Positions 45,693 to 57,542 of a DNA stretch of 64,000 nt are shown here, in pieces (position 1 is the stretch's first letter; every line of letters starts with the position of its first letter). Source of the DNA: Gnetum montanum. Taxonomy: Eukaryota > Streptophyta > Gnetopsida > Gnetales > Gnetaceae. A program made the position numbers and the translations under genes. The notes beneath the pieces are model-generated. The model made no database searches. It was not told the DNA's origin and saw only the letters and a program-made list of their open reading frames with translations. Where the stretch lies: assembly GCA_015680685.1 (NCBI GenBank), contig MNCI01005623.1, positions 215,045-279,044 on the forward strand, read 5' to 3'.

Positions 45693-47198
45693 ATATCCTC
45701 CTTCCAACTCAGTTGTGGGGAAGATGGCCACCAATGCTAACCATTCTAAGCCCTTAGCTCTTTTTGTATTTTTGTTTTACAGATATTTTCAATTTTACTT
45801 CTTTTTCTTTTATACCATTGTTCATATTTTTACTATTTCTTTGTTTGATTTAATTTCATTCGTCATATAATAAGTGCTCATGATGATGGGTTGGACTATA
45901 ATAATGTTGATTGCTAATGTCTAGTTTTTACCTTTGATTTTCAATGTTGATACTAAGATATGGTTCTTTTGATAAAACAGGCAATGAGTCCATGTCGTTC
46001 ATTCATCCATTCAATGTTGTGGTATCCCTTGGCTTTGGAACTATACTATCCCTTTTTCTAAATAAACTTAGTAATGAATTAGTGACATGGTATTCTTCAA
46101 ACCAAGGAAGGATTCAATGGTTAAAAAGGGTGTGACTTCAAGGGAATTCGACGCACTTGTGTTGGCTATTCTCTTGGGTACTTGGATTCTTTTCATGGGT
46201 TTTCTACCATTCTGCTATTGATCAAATATCAGGAAGTTGAATGAATCTAAATAAGTCTTTCCATGATGTGGTTCTCACGCAAAAAAAAAAAAAAAAAAAC
46301 TAGTGGGAATTCAAAGCACACCCCTTAAACATAATAAAGAAACATGGGCTGCAAACACTAGTTATGGCACTGGAAAGACATGTTACCCATACCTAAAGGT
46401 TCCCTCTACCTAAAGCCCTTTCTTGCTTCCTGTTTTCCTATCTTTCTCTCCTTGGAGTGGTGGTGACTCAATGGATGCCTTCTTGTTGCTTCATGAGGAT
46501 GGGTTGGTCAAATGTATTGATGCAAGGTCACTGGATGTCGTTGGTGAGTCCGGACCTGGGATGAATTTTATTTAGTCACCTTAAGCACATAATACACAAG
46601 GGACTTTACACAACCTTTCTCTTGGGATTCCATTCCATTTCCTCATCTCCTTCCATATTTATTCCCATATTCCACCTCATTAATGATTTTATGATTAGTC
46701 TACGTCTTGGTTGATGCATTGTTAGTCTTCGGTAAACTCTTGTGGGTAAGTTCTTAATCATTATTTCCATACGTCATTCCGAGAGCCTACAGAATCTTTG
46801 GTTTGTGGATTTGTCAAGGCATAAAAGGCATGAGCCTACTTTAGGGAGGATCCACTAGCATTCCTTTTTGGTGAAATTATTAAGTTCTTTCCATTAAACA
46901 ATCTTTGCAATCAACCATTTCTTGTTTCATCCCCATCCATTACATCCATTTTATTGGCTTCACTATTGTTATTTCCCTCATCTTCATTGTTCCTTCAGTT
47001 TTTCCACCCTATTGCTACCAGAGGTTCACTCTTAGTCATGGGGGTCCTATCACAAATTTTTCCATTCAATTACCTATCTCACCCCTACACCTTGGGTAGT
47101 TATCAATTAAAAACCTCTAACCCAGTATCTGCCATACCCACAACCCAACCAATGCACTTATCTATCCTTGCTAATTCATGACTATGTTGTATGTGTAG
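45693..47198 (+). other. A3 3' non-coding region
   Basis: It includes an 18-19-nt A run near 46281. A block at about 46825-46860 (gagcctactttagggaggatccact) matches the conserved block around the hairpin of N1, N2 and N4, but the paired arms are not kept here. The position corresponds to the intron-like region before the 3' ORF. Confidence 0.5.
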
Positions 47199-47525
47199 AT
47201 GGCGATTACACCAAAAATGCACTAGGATAGGAGAAAGCACTTGGGATGGAGTAGAACTGGAGCATTTATGCAAGGAACAAGTTTGGCCATGTGGCTATGG
47301 ATGAACAATGGAGTGCACATTTTTGACATCGGCAGTAACGTGCCTCATTGTCTTTTCTCTCTCTCTTTCTCCTCAAGTTGTTTGATGAGGGTCTGGATGT
47401 CATCTATGTATAGTGTTCACCACATAGGGTATGAACACCAATGTCGTAATGTGTTTGTCGATCCATTCACTGGGAACTTTGAGTCTATTATTCCCTTTTG
47501 CTTTCAGTTCTCATTCAGTCAGTAA
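47199..47525 (+). pseudogene. A3 3' ORF remnant (doubtful)
   Basis: The ATG at 47199 follows tatgtgtag, an AG in the same position as the N-element splice acceptors. The frame (MAITPKMH, stop, then open to 47525) has a hydrophobic middle and does not match the N-type 3' ORF beyond the start. It may be a different 3' ORF or chance. Confidence 0.3.
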
Positions 47526-49699
47526 TCCCATACCTTCCCAACTCTAACACCTCTAGTAAGGATGGGATAACCCATAGAAAGACGAGGCTCGAAAGGCGTA
47601 GGACCTTCTCAATAACTAACAAGAATCTATTAGGGGATGATTGGAAAACTTACAAAAGTCATGACAGGTTTTTTAGTTCTTTATCTTCCTCTACTCCTTC
47701 AATGTTAGATTGTGACACGGATGACTATCTTTCAATGGATCAACATAGAACTAAAAATCAAGCTCACAAAGAAAATCAAGAATGCCAACATGAACAAGGA
47801 CAACATCATCTCAACTCACAAACTCACAACCTACTTAGTGATGATGAACCCCTACTAGCCACTAAGAGCCTAATGCCTATTCAAATATCCTGTAGGCATC
47901 GCAAAGAAAGCCATCTACCCAAGCTTGATTTAAACAACTTTCCCAAGTTCGCAGAAGGCTATGATTTAGATCCAAAATAGCATATACAAGCCTTCTATGA
48001 TGCCTATGTATGGAATAATATCGATAATGGGTGGAAAAAACTTAAGCTCTTTCCTATGACACTTGTTGGCCAAGAAAAAGTATGGTATAGATCCTTAAAA
48101 TCAAAATCAATCCATAGTTGGCCAACAATGATAGAACTCTTTACTGAATGATATCAAACGTATGCCAGAGTGTCGGCCTTGAGGAGACAAATCCAAGAAT
48201 GGAAACAAGGGCAACATGAACCCTTGGACATGGCCTTAGATAGATATTATTCATTGTTAAGAAAATGCCTAGGCCATGGGTTTTTCAAGGAAAGGCTAAT
48301 GTATGACATCATGGATGGGCTCCATAATGAAACAAGGGAAACCCTAGGAATGTATAACCAAGGTCAACTATACAAGCTATGAACCCATCAACTCTAAGAG
48401 CTTATTAAGTAGGTAGCAAAAGAAGAAGGAGAAATGGATAAATGGGAGAATGTTGAAAGCTCTCAATGGGACCAAAATCTCGAATTAGCAAAGGTCCATT
48501 ACCATAAAGAGAAGAAATCAACTCAGCTTGAGGAAGTACAACCGTTTCTACCTTTGCCAATGAAATAATCACTAGATGAAATCAAGGCAAATATGAATAA
48601 GATGACGAAATGGGTGCACGAAAAATATGGAGAATATGCCAACAATACTAGAGGTAAAACTATGCCAAATCAAGAAACAGGATAGGACACCACACAACAA
48701 TCAGAACAAAGGGTAGAAGATAATAAGAATAAGAACTCAACTACCAACTTCACATATCAATGTAACGTTTGTCTATATGATCACCCCAAAGGCCAATGCC
48801 CAGTTTTGTCACATTTACATGAGCATTGGGGAGGAATGTTACACCCAGATTTTGTATAGAAATATCAGGTTCAACCATAGTGGCAAAAGCCCCAGTTGTG
48901 GGAGAGGCCATCGCCAACCCGACCATATCCTTTGTATGTCCCAATGCCAAATGCTTACTATGTTCAACATCCTGTTTCCCCAACTGGGTCAACATCTTCT
49001 ATCTCACCACCTTGTTATTATTCTCCTAAGTACTATCAGCCCGTATCCTTTCCAACAAGACCACCACCTCATGTTCCTCACACTTCTCCTCATCATCAAT
49101 ATTCTCATCCTTCACCTCCTTCTACATTGCCACTAGTTGTTCCAGAGGGTTTTGCACCATAGCACCAACCCATGAATGTCACTTGCGCTACTACTGTTAA
49201 CCGTAGTGGGAATCCTTCACAATGCCGGAAGCATCCTTTCTTTAAACATGACCATAGGAAGGGACAGCATAGTTCTGAGACCAATGCATCCTCCAACTCA
49301 GCACAAGTTCAACACTGTGATGCATCTTTCATCTCAAATACAATGCCTCATGTTATCTTAATAGGGCCATCACTCAATAACCCAACTACCAGGTGACCCA
49401 ATGAATATAGCCATGTAGGAAGACATATTGATCCTTGCATACCATCTTATGGTCAAGGGTGCCATAGTGGGTCAACTCTGTATCAATTAAACTCATCTTC
49501 TAACTTGCCACACTATGTCAACTTTAATATAGTGTGTGAACCCTAATTTGGGTACATTCCAACCATGACATCAAAAGACACCCAGTGGTTTGGATATGAC
49601 CAGGTCCCAATATTTCCAACATGCATGGATCCCAACCTTCCATTTATTAATTCTCACTATGATCAAAATTTTAGTTATGGGGGATATCCCCCATTCTAA
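47498..49699 (+). pseudogene. N4 gag (second gag of the composite)
   Basis: One frame without frameshift runs from upstream of the junction (open from about 47498, no ATG assigned) to TAA 49697-49699. From about 47808 it matches N1 gag (LLSDDEPLLATKSL, LRRQIQEWKQGQHEPLDMAL, CNVCLYDHPKGQC, proline-rich part), ending GGYPPF. The N-terminal 100 or so residues (TRLERRRTFSITNKNLLG and on) are unlike N1. Stops include the TGA at 48380-48382 shared with N1 and N2. No LTR, PBS or leader precedes it. Confidence 0.75.
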
Positions 49700-50454
49700 C
49701 AAATAGAATTAATAAATGTTTTTCTTTTTTTTTAATTTTACAATTTTTTGATTTTCAGTTTTTCATCTTTCAATTTTTTGTTTTATCTTTTTATTTATCT
49801 TTTTATCCTTGGAGTTACCATGTAGCTTGGTTGTACTAAGATCCTTGTAGATCTAACAAAAAGTGGGAGTAAAGAGTAATAAAGGCACTCACTCAAGAAA
49901 ACCAATGCTATTCTAGGGGGTCCCACTGAAAAGACATGCACCCATGCCTAAAGGTAGGTGGCCTCTTTAGATTAAGCATTCAAAAAAAAAGGAAAAAAAA
50001 GAAAAGAAGAAAGAAAGAAAGAGTATGCCAAAGTAGTTTAAAAAAAGTATGCCACAATGAAATTCTAAATCACTCCTCCCTTGAACAAAATGCCAAGTGA
50101 TCGTACACCTTGTTTTCATGGTACTCTTATGGTTGTCCATCATGGGATGAAAAAATGCGATGTCACTGATTGAAGGAATGGACTTGGTCTTGATTTTGGA
50201 GCAATGGGTTAATGACACATTAATCATACCCTACACTCAAGATTCATTGTGCCCTGGGTCAATCACCTCATGTCCCGATCTCTGTAATCCTTTATACAAT
50301 TTGCCTCATCTTGTTGTCCATGTATTGGTGACTCATGTCTTGTGTCGCATACAATTCCTACATCATCACAGTATTATCAACATGTGTGTGTTTTTTTGCA
50401 TCAATGTAGATTACATTTAACCCTTCTAGTGCCTATAGACATTTTAAGGTGTGG

Positions 50455-50509
50455 TTACGCAAGGGAATTATAGGTTGGAACCTGCTTTGGGGAGGACCCA
50501 CTTGCGTGA
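50455..50509 (+). other. N4 conserved RNA hairpin candidate
   Basis: TTACGCAAG (50455-50463) pairs with CTTGCGTGA (50501-50509). The loop contains ggttggaacctgctttgggg. Confidence 0.6.
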
Positions 50510-50794
50510 CTTTTGTAATTTGTACTTGTTACACACCACCACATAATTTTATACTCTTCAAGTACTTCATTGCCAAATCTATTATTTCCTTTGTCATCAT
50601 TTTATCAAACATTCCTCAAAACCATTACATGTCCTTTTATGTGTCACCTAAACAACTCAAGTCAGATATTAAACTTTTAGGGCAACTTCCTTGAAAAAAA
50701 ATTTCTAACTCTAAAATCACACTAAGCAAAGAATTCAACATTTATTAAAGGCAATGAGTAAAGTATGAAATAATTAAACTTCTTTCAATAACCT

Positions 50795-50824
50795 TACTAA
50801 CAATTGATCTTTGTGTGATTATAG
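50795..50824 (+). promoter_or_regulatory. N4 branch point and 3' splice site before the 3' ORF
   Basis: TACTAAC (50795-50801) and TATAG (ending 50824) precede the ATG at 50825. The branch-point A to AG distance is 24 nt, as in N1. Confidence 0.55.
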
Positions 50825-51262
50825 ATGGGCCATAAAAGAGGACAACAATGAGGACCTTCTCAAGGTGCAATTGAATGTAGAGGGGGAGGTAGAGGCCAAG
50901 GACCTCATGCAGAACATCTAGAGTAGGAGGCACAATCATTTAGCATCCATCAGGGAACTCCGGTCACTGCACAATCTGGCCAAGAAAAAGGTGGAGAGGT
51001 CAAGGCCTGAGCCTATGAAGAGGAATGATGACTATTTGTAGCATGGCATGTCAAGGACAATCAAGTGTTCCCGCAGCTACTGTGTCCATGGGAAGTGTCG
51101 ACTGCATCAAACATTAGAACATCAACATGGATAGCTCATAATCCTTGGATAGAAGAGGAGAAACGTAAGGTGCTTCTTCAACGATATCAATCTCAGAAGC
51201 CTGGAGCACATGACGAAGAAAAGAAACCCATGGAGGAGCCACCACCACTAGGAACCACATGA
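50825..51262 (+). pseudogene. N4 3' ORF
   Basis: A 146-codon frame runs from ATG 50825 to TGA 51260-51262, the same length as in N1, with several internal stops. It starts MGHKRGQQ and contains EAQSFSIHQGTPVTAQSG and PPPLGTT at the end. Keeping the exact length despite base decay suggests the frame was under selection in the source elements. Confidence 0.65.
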
Positions 51263-51433
51263 GTTCCAAAAATGTTTTTAATTTTTTGTCCATGTCATAA
51301 TTTTGTTGTATTCAACTGTCCACTGTGGCATGAATAAATTTCTAGTTAGTTAATAATCCCATACCTATCCACTATGTAATCAATTGAACTTTTTCCTCGC
51401 TTTCTTTGACTTGAGGACTAGTTGTTATTTAGT

Positions 51434-51442
51434 TGTGGGGTA
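51434..51442 (+). promoter_or_regulatory. N4 polypurine tract
   Basis: TGTGGGGTA directly precedes the 3' LTR. Confidence 0.6.
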
Positions 51443-52387
51443 TGATGAATCATGGTTTGTCAGGTGCTGTTATCGGACCCTTGTTATTGGATACAAGATA
51501 TCAGGTCTAATGAGTCTTGATATTAGATCCCTGATATCGAACCCTCGATATCGGACCCCCGATATCAGGAACGCGATATCGTGGCCTGATAAGAGATATC
51601 GGATACGCGATATCGCAGTTTCCATGTGAGCTTATAAATACATAATGGGGCAATGGGAAAGTCTTAGTTAGTTACTATTTTAGTCATTTTGTTAGTCCTT
51701 TTCAACCCTTTCTCCCAGTGCATGCCTACAGTGTGATGATTGTAATTGTACGACACATTTATTTGAGTGTGACGTACTTGGATGTGCACATGACTGAAAA
51801 TAAAGATCGAGTTTACCTCATCATTGCAACATTCACTTAGTTTTAGTTGTTTAATTGTTATTTATTGCTTCTGTAATTAATACCTCTCACCCTCATTTCC
51901 TATCCCTGCATTAATTGTAGAATGAGTATGACTTAATCACGAGCATTTAAGTGTGACTACTTAGTAACCTAGTAGTGTACCTAGGACATGCACTTGGTAA
52001 TCCTAGTGGTAGTCATACACGAGGTCCAGGATGTGTATGGATGATTAAGGAATGGATAATCATCATACTTAGGCTAGCTTACATTCTCTCCTCCCATTTC
52101 CTTGTAGTTATACTCTCTCTCTCTCTCTCTCTCTCTCTTTTCATCCAATTAAAGTTATTTTCCATTACCTCTAGGAGTAGCACTAGTTTAGAACCACTTC
52201 ATACACCTCACTTTGGATTAAACCATACGTGACAACATAAATACTAGTCCAAGTGGGAAGACAACGAACTGCGATCAACGAGTAACTATCTAGATACCAC
52301 AACTAGCCCGTCTGTGGAGTTCCACCAGATCGTGCATGAATGCTCGTATTCATATGCTTGAGTGTAGGGGTACCTTGCCACTCATCA
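51443..52387 (+). mobile_element. N4 3' LTR
   Basis: The 945-bp LTR runs from TGATGAATC to TCATCA. It has seven GATATC sites between about 51495 and 51617, TATAAATA at 51633-51640 and a (CT)n microsatellite at about 52112-52138. It resembles the N1 LTR far more than the A3 LTR. Confidence 0.8.
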
Positions 52388-52392
52388 ACTAG
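52388..52392 (+). repeat. A3-N4 composite TSD, right (ACTAG)
   Basis: Matches 38522-38526. Confidence 0.7.
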
Positions 52393-52404
52393 GTAACACT
52401 TGAT

Positions 52405-53700
52405 TGTTAAGCTTTTTATTGATGAACTTGCACAGTGGATGCATAAAATACCAATTCAATTTGCAATTACAATTTATAGTCCCATCAAACTTTTACTTTA
52501 TGACGGTCATGTTGCCTTAAATTCAAATTTAATGGAAGGATTACAACAAATGCTTCATATTCTTGATGAGTTTTGTTAACATTTAGAAATGAAAGTTAAT
52601 GTTCAAAATATTAAAATCATGATTTGTGGCATATTTAATAAGGTAATACAATTTTACTATAGGACATACAAATGTGGATATAATTTATTTTTATAGATAT
52701 CTTAGCTTAGAATGCTCAAGAAATTACAAATGGGATTAGTACATTACTTAAAGAGTTGCAAGTGGTATGAAAGCCTTATTTCCTTTAAAAAGAAAATGTA
52801 AGAAGTAATCTATACTAGCTTGGAATATTTGAAAACAGCTTTATCACACCATTGTTCAACCAACTACTCTTTATAGGTGTGTTGTATGGGGTCCTACACT
52901 ATGAAATAAAAATTGGAATCATATGGAAGAAATTCATAAGCTCTTTCTATTCAATGAATTTAAAATGAAGAGAGGAACATAATATGATATAATGCTTCTT
53001 AAAGCAAAGATAGAAGTTGAAGCTTTTTGTTTGTTTATAGCCAACACTTATAATCATTTTGCATCTTTATTGAATAAATACTACAAAAAAATGATGATGG
53101 AAATCCATGATAAAACATGGCTTCATGAGAAAGAGATAATGTCTTTAGAAGTTGAAGCTATTTGTCAAGTTTATAACCTCCACTCATAATCTTTCTACAT
53201 CCTTGTTTGATAAATTCTTGAAACTAGTGATGATGGAAACACGAGTAAGGGCTTCAAGACAGAGTTAGATAACTTAATAAATAGAATATTTAATAGTATA
53301 TCTTTATTCTAATGGTAAACAAGTTTGTAAATTGGCAAAACAAGTAGCATTTCAAAAACTTTGTGAAAATGTAGAAAAAAAATATTTTTATTTGAATAGT
53401 ATTAGGGAAAACATTAGTTCAAAGACAAATTACTTGTGTACTAGTATTCTCCATCATTTACTATGCACAATTATCAATGTGCAAATGTGATCTCATAGCT
53501 TAAAATTCCTTTTGAAGAACAAATATGTTGATTGTGCACGACAAATAGCATTAAAGCTAAATACCATATTTTCCTTCAATGCTATGCATTGGAGTACATT
53601 ATCTACAAAAATTTTTTTAGAAATATTATGGTTCCAAATTATTTTAGTTGCTTTGTTTTAAATGTTACTGTTGATGCCAACTGTCCCATGCTAGGCATGG
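52405..53700 (+). pseudogene. Decayed LINE ORF2 3' half (second LINE family)
   Basis: The plus-strand frame KLFIDELAQWMHK, KLLLYDGHVALNSN, LHILDEFC corresponds to the RT region around the YADD box of plant LINEs; the catalytic box itself is lost (LYDGHVA). Further on, WNHMEEIHKLFL and MLLKAKIEVEAF match the C-terminal part of such proteins. Many stops and shifts are present. A local imperfect duplication (about 53040-53100 and 53170-53235) occurs within it. The A3-N4 composite inserted at its 5' edge. Confidence 0.55.
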
Positions 53701-54400
53701 GGCCATGATTAATAATTTTTAAATCCCATGACAATTAGGAATCCTATAAGTTTTAACCCATGCAAATTACTTTGATGAAAAGCAAAGTAAGCTCAACAAA
53801 TATAAAGAAATACATCTTTAAAAAAAAAAAAGTATTACCAACTAGGTTGACTTTTCAAGTGGTTAATTAAAAAAGGTTCATTGACAAGGTGCATGCTACA
53901 AAGTGAAACAAAGCTAAATGTCAATAATGCTAAATAACGTTATAAAGGATAGGGCCTGAAACGTAATGTGCCATCTCTACCCTTTATTCCAATAGTGACA
54001 TAAGGTCTAGTTTTACATGATATAGATTGAGATTGAAGATGATAGCATTCCGTTTTTTTTTTGATCCACTAGTATTATTATATTTCTTCTTTCCGTTATA
54101 TTTGCAAAGGAGAATCTGCGGATGAAATTTTCAGCCGCGTTTGACCAACAAAAATAACATTTTGCCTGCCATTAATCTCCCAATATTAGCCATAGAATCG
54201 CACAGGGGATGCTGACAAGGAACGTTATTGTCAGAAACTGCGCATTTACGGCGGTCATCCCTGCCACCTTTCCTCTGCAAGTTATCGCTTTTGTCCAGCC
54301 CTCAGCGCAGACGTTACCTGTTACAGCAATGAAAGTTTAGCCGCAATTTCCCTTTTCCTGCTTAAATCAAACAACACTGGTGTTGGTGTTGCGTTGCAGA
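53700..54400. other. No assignable feature
   Basis: AT-rich to about 54.1 kb, then more balanced. A run of A at about 53820 could be a retroelement tail. No gene is supported. Confidence 0.4.
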
Positions 54401-54409
54401 GAATCTGCA

Positions 54410-54751
54410 TCATGTTTTCTGTAACTCCGGCGAAAAGGGTGGCACTTGGGCTGAATTTACATGCAGACGAGGCACAGCAACATTCAAACATTGAGACCCA
54501 GATCCATTTTCTTCTCCGTTTTCGTGGTTTACAAACTATCATTATTATCTCATGCTCCTCAAAGCATCCAGGCTGCGTTACAAAATCTTTCTGCAAAATA
54601 CTTACTGGTAGGATCCATCTCCCCACACATTGCCAATCTATCATTTTTAAACGTTCTTGATCTTCACCACTACTCCTTCTCTGGCCAAATTCCATGGCCC
54701 ATTGGCAAACGGCACAGGCTTACACAAGCTAATCAGTCTGCCCTACCATGA
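54410..54751 (+). pseudogene. LRR receptor-like kinase fragment
   Basis: One frame has VGSISPHIANLSFLNVLDL followed by SFSGQIPWPIGKRHRLTQ, matching the first leucine-rich repeats of plant LRR receptor-like kinases (LxGSIxPxIxNLSFLxxLDLxxNSFxGxIPxxIGxLxRL). Upstream, frame-shifted codons around 54425-54500 resemble the N-terminal cap with its C-W-x-G-V-x-C region. Neither further repeats nor a kinase domain follow, so it is a short truncated copy. Confidence 0.55.
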
Positions 54752-56230
54752 CAACGATAAGAGATCTCCCAATTCTTATAAACGAGAACACTGCAAATAT
54801 GAACAATAACCCACCATAATCATCATCTAGTCCTGATCGTCTTAACTGGACTGGTTTAAAGACTGTCAAGCATAAGAAACAAGGTCAGCGGCAGCAGAAA
54901 TCATGGCTGGTCATCATCCAAATCTCATTGTGGCCTCCTTGGGTATCATATGCCTATTCCAGTGCAGACAAGGTTCATTTACACATTCTTGTTGTTTTGT
55001 TCTCTGCAAACCTGTGAAGATAACGGGTTATAATTTGTATGGTCTTCCTATGCAAATCTTTGCCTGAGTTATTTAACCTGTAAGGAACATTATATACATA
55101 GGAAGTGTTTGAAGTACATCAATATTACACAAATTTGTCATGCTCTTATCTTCAAAGTAATTAGTTCTTTTCATCTAGACAGACGTTGTATTTATATTAC
55201 CAGTTCAAGCTTTCACCGCCCCCGTCCCAGATCTCAATCTATCTGTTAAAAAAAGATTTCGGTTTTGGGCTTCAAGTGTTTTTCTATATGCTTGGATTAA
55301 AGCATGTAACCCACTATCTAGCAGTCACAACTCACAAGCAGCCGTTATTACAGTAAATCGAGTGGTGTTTGGGGTTTGAATCGATCTGATCCTGGAGACA
55401 TGGATGGATTATTCGGGATTTTGTTCTGTTAAATTGTGTAGCAAGCCTAAATTATTATCATTATTTTTTCCATTGTTGCAAGGTAGAACAGAATCTAGGC
55501 TAAGGCTAAAGCAAAGACTTCTGGCCCTGGACTGTTGGGATAGATTGACCGCAGCTGCTTCAGCAACTGCTGTTCTTGTTGCTGCTAGTGGATGGATGCG
55601 GATTTTCGAGGTCCAACAGGATCTAGTCTCTCTGTGCCGCCGATGATGACCATGGAAACAATTTAATGTTGTTATTTGGCTCTCTGTGTTTCTTTTACTT
55701 CTCCTTCTGACTGCATATCTCTCTGTATTTTTTCTTTTCCGGTGGATTTTGAGATATGCTTTTTGCAGCAATGCCACTGCCGATTCTGACAGCATCTACT
55801 ACCAAAACTCGGTGCTGCTGTGGAAGCGGAACCCTAGTAAAACAATGTCTTGTACAGCCCTGAGATGAATAGTAGCGGCCACCACCCTTCAGTGACTCTT
55901 TCTCAAAACTCCAGAAGCTGAATCATACTGCAGCAGCAGCAGCTATTGTTCTCTGCAACCTTAGCTTTCCTGTGATTGAAATTAGATCTCGGCAAAGATC
56001 TCTTGCATTTGCATGCAGATACTCCAAAACCCAATACTTCTCCTGTGAACTGAAAGAAAAAACAAAGAAAAATAAAAATATAGAAAACAGATCCACATTT
56101 GTGCCATTGCCGAGATCAGCCGTGCCCAGAACTGGCAGTGGCTGCGCCACAACATTTAAGGTGGCTGTGCTAGGCCCGAAGCTGGTGAAACAGTGCTGCG
56201 GCCCGGTTTGCTGTAGGTGGCTGCGGGCGG
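54752..56230. other. Non-repeat DNA without a supported gene
   Basis: GC-balanced DNA unlike the neighbouring elements. A start at 54903 (MAGHHPNLIVASLGIICLF) resembles a signal peptide, but the frame ends soon and no convincing splice donor follows. The frames at 55404-55646 and 55686-55868 show no family motif. Confidence 0.3.
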
Positions 56231-56241
56231 GTGTGCTGCAG

Positions 56242-56346
56242 GTGGTTATTGATTCATAAATTTTGGTTTCACCAACATCAAGAAAAAGTGGCTGCGCCCG
56301 GGTTATTGATTCATAAATTTTGGTTGCACCAACATCAACAAAAAAA
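56242..56346 (+). repeat. Two-copy tandem repeat, about 62 bp
   Basis: The phrase ggttattgattcataaattt followed by ttggttNcaccaacatcaa occurs twice in direct succession. It lies in GC-rich DNA (gtggctgcg repeats) just upstream. Confidence 0.65.
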
Positions 56347-56349
56347 ACT

Positions 56350-57500
56350 ATTACCTAGGGCATATCGTGTATGGGTAAGGAAACCGAGGAATAGTCTCAA
56401 GAGGGCTGCATGGCCTTTTGCAAATAATATATTAAAAAAAATTTGAAATTTAAATTAAATAATTACTTCGAATACAATGAGTACTAAAGAAATGAATTTT
56501 CCGTGGTCTTGCCCTTTTGCTAGCCACGTGCACCATGTGGAACACTATTGCTGTAGAGAGGAAGAGGGAGTGAGGAGGAGGAGAAAAGAGAAAAAGAGAC
56601 TGCTTGCTATAGTCTGCATAGGGCAGCAACTATGGTCACTTAAAGCTTGTCGTGGTTTGCCACCTTTTGTCCATCGTCGTAAAGAGATAAATTGCCGACT
56701 CAAAAAAAACCATACATCTCATGTCCTTTGCATGGGCTGCACTATTGTAGATAAAAGCAAAAGAGAGAGAGACCTCTCCTACATTGCTGTACAGACCCCA
56801 AAGATCCGATTTTGAGTCACTGGCTCTTGCGTTGGACCCTCCTTAAAGATCAGCCAGAAGCCTGTAAAATACAAGAAAAGAAAGGGGGAAACTGCTGCCT
56901 TTGAAGAGAAAGCCACCCCCTCAAGACTGATAGCTAGAGCCTCTCAAGACTAATAGCCAGAGCCTTTGATTATAATTTGATGACATCATAGCAGGTCTCC
57001 TGGGTGGCTAAGGGTTCTCAAGTGGAGATGAACACACTTCACCCTGCTGTTCATAGGGTAACCATGGATCATCACACTTGAGGGCTAGGGCTTATGAGAG
57101 GGAAAATGGGGTTTTCCAAGGCCACCTAGTGATTATGGCTAACCATTCTCCAACATCATCTATCTTACACTCACATGATCATGATGATTACATGATAAGT
57201 TAGCACAAATCTCATGCTCCATAATCCAACATAACTATAGAAACTAAAACCTTGAAAGAGACCGGGAAGAAACAAAGCATTATTGAAATATATAGTATAA
57301 AAGAGATTTTTTGTAATAGTAATAAGAAATATTATATAAAGCATTGTACTAACATTATTTTCCAATGGTGCTCTACTGGCCCAATGCCTAGTAACTCAAA
57401 AGACCATAATGATTATTAAAATCATATTCAAAGCAAAAATCAAAATAATATGCCAAGAAAGAAATGATGGAGGTGCAAAACAAATATGCAAATGCAACTA
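56350..57500. other. No assignable feature
   Basis: It includes a small repeat of caagact-ata-gccagagcc at about 56927-56967 and a 112-codon frame at 56477-56815 with no recognised motif. It may hold the downstream LTR of T5, but no LTR ends could be identified. Confidence 0.35.
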
Positions 57501-57542
57501 TATACAAATGAAATGCATGGTGAAGGGGAAGAAAACATGCAA

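Larger units (their letters stand above)
49700..50824 (+). other. N4 non-coding region between gag and 3' ORF
   Basis: Collinear with 17239-18586 of N1. It contains A/G-rich low-complexity sequence near 49980-50030, the hairpin at 50455-50509 and the branch point and acceptor. Confidence 0.6.
38527..52387 (+). mobile_element. A3-N4 composite Athila-like element
   Basis: A 13.86-kb stretch has an LTR at each end and ACTAG immediately outside both. The 5' part (A3) has LTR, PBS, gag, protease, RT, RNaseH, integrase and a 3' non-coding region. At about 47.5 kb, before any A3 PPT or 3' LTR, the sequence changes to an N1-like gag, hairpin, 3' ORF, PPT and LTR (N4). The two LTRs share termini and plan but are strongly diverged and clearly of different subfamilies. 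Domain order PR-RT-RH-INT, no chromodomain seen and the tRNA-Asp PBS support an Athila-like assignment. Confidence 0.75.

Noticed and set aside
54903-55070. Signal-peptide-like start MAGHHPNLIVASLG
   Set aside because: The frame ends quickly and no good splice donor or second exon was found.
55404-55868. Overlapping frames, one with a hydrophobic start
   Set aside because: They conflict in frame, show no family motif, and the hydrophobic stretch comes from a CT-rich run.
56477-56815. A 112-codon plus-strand frame
   Set aside because: No motif, no splice or promoter support, composition of chance translation.
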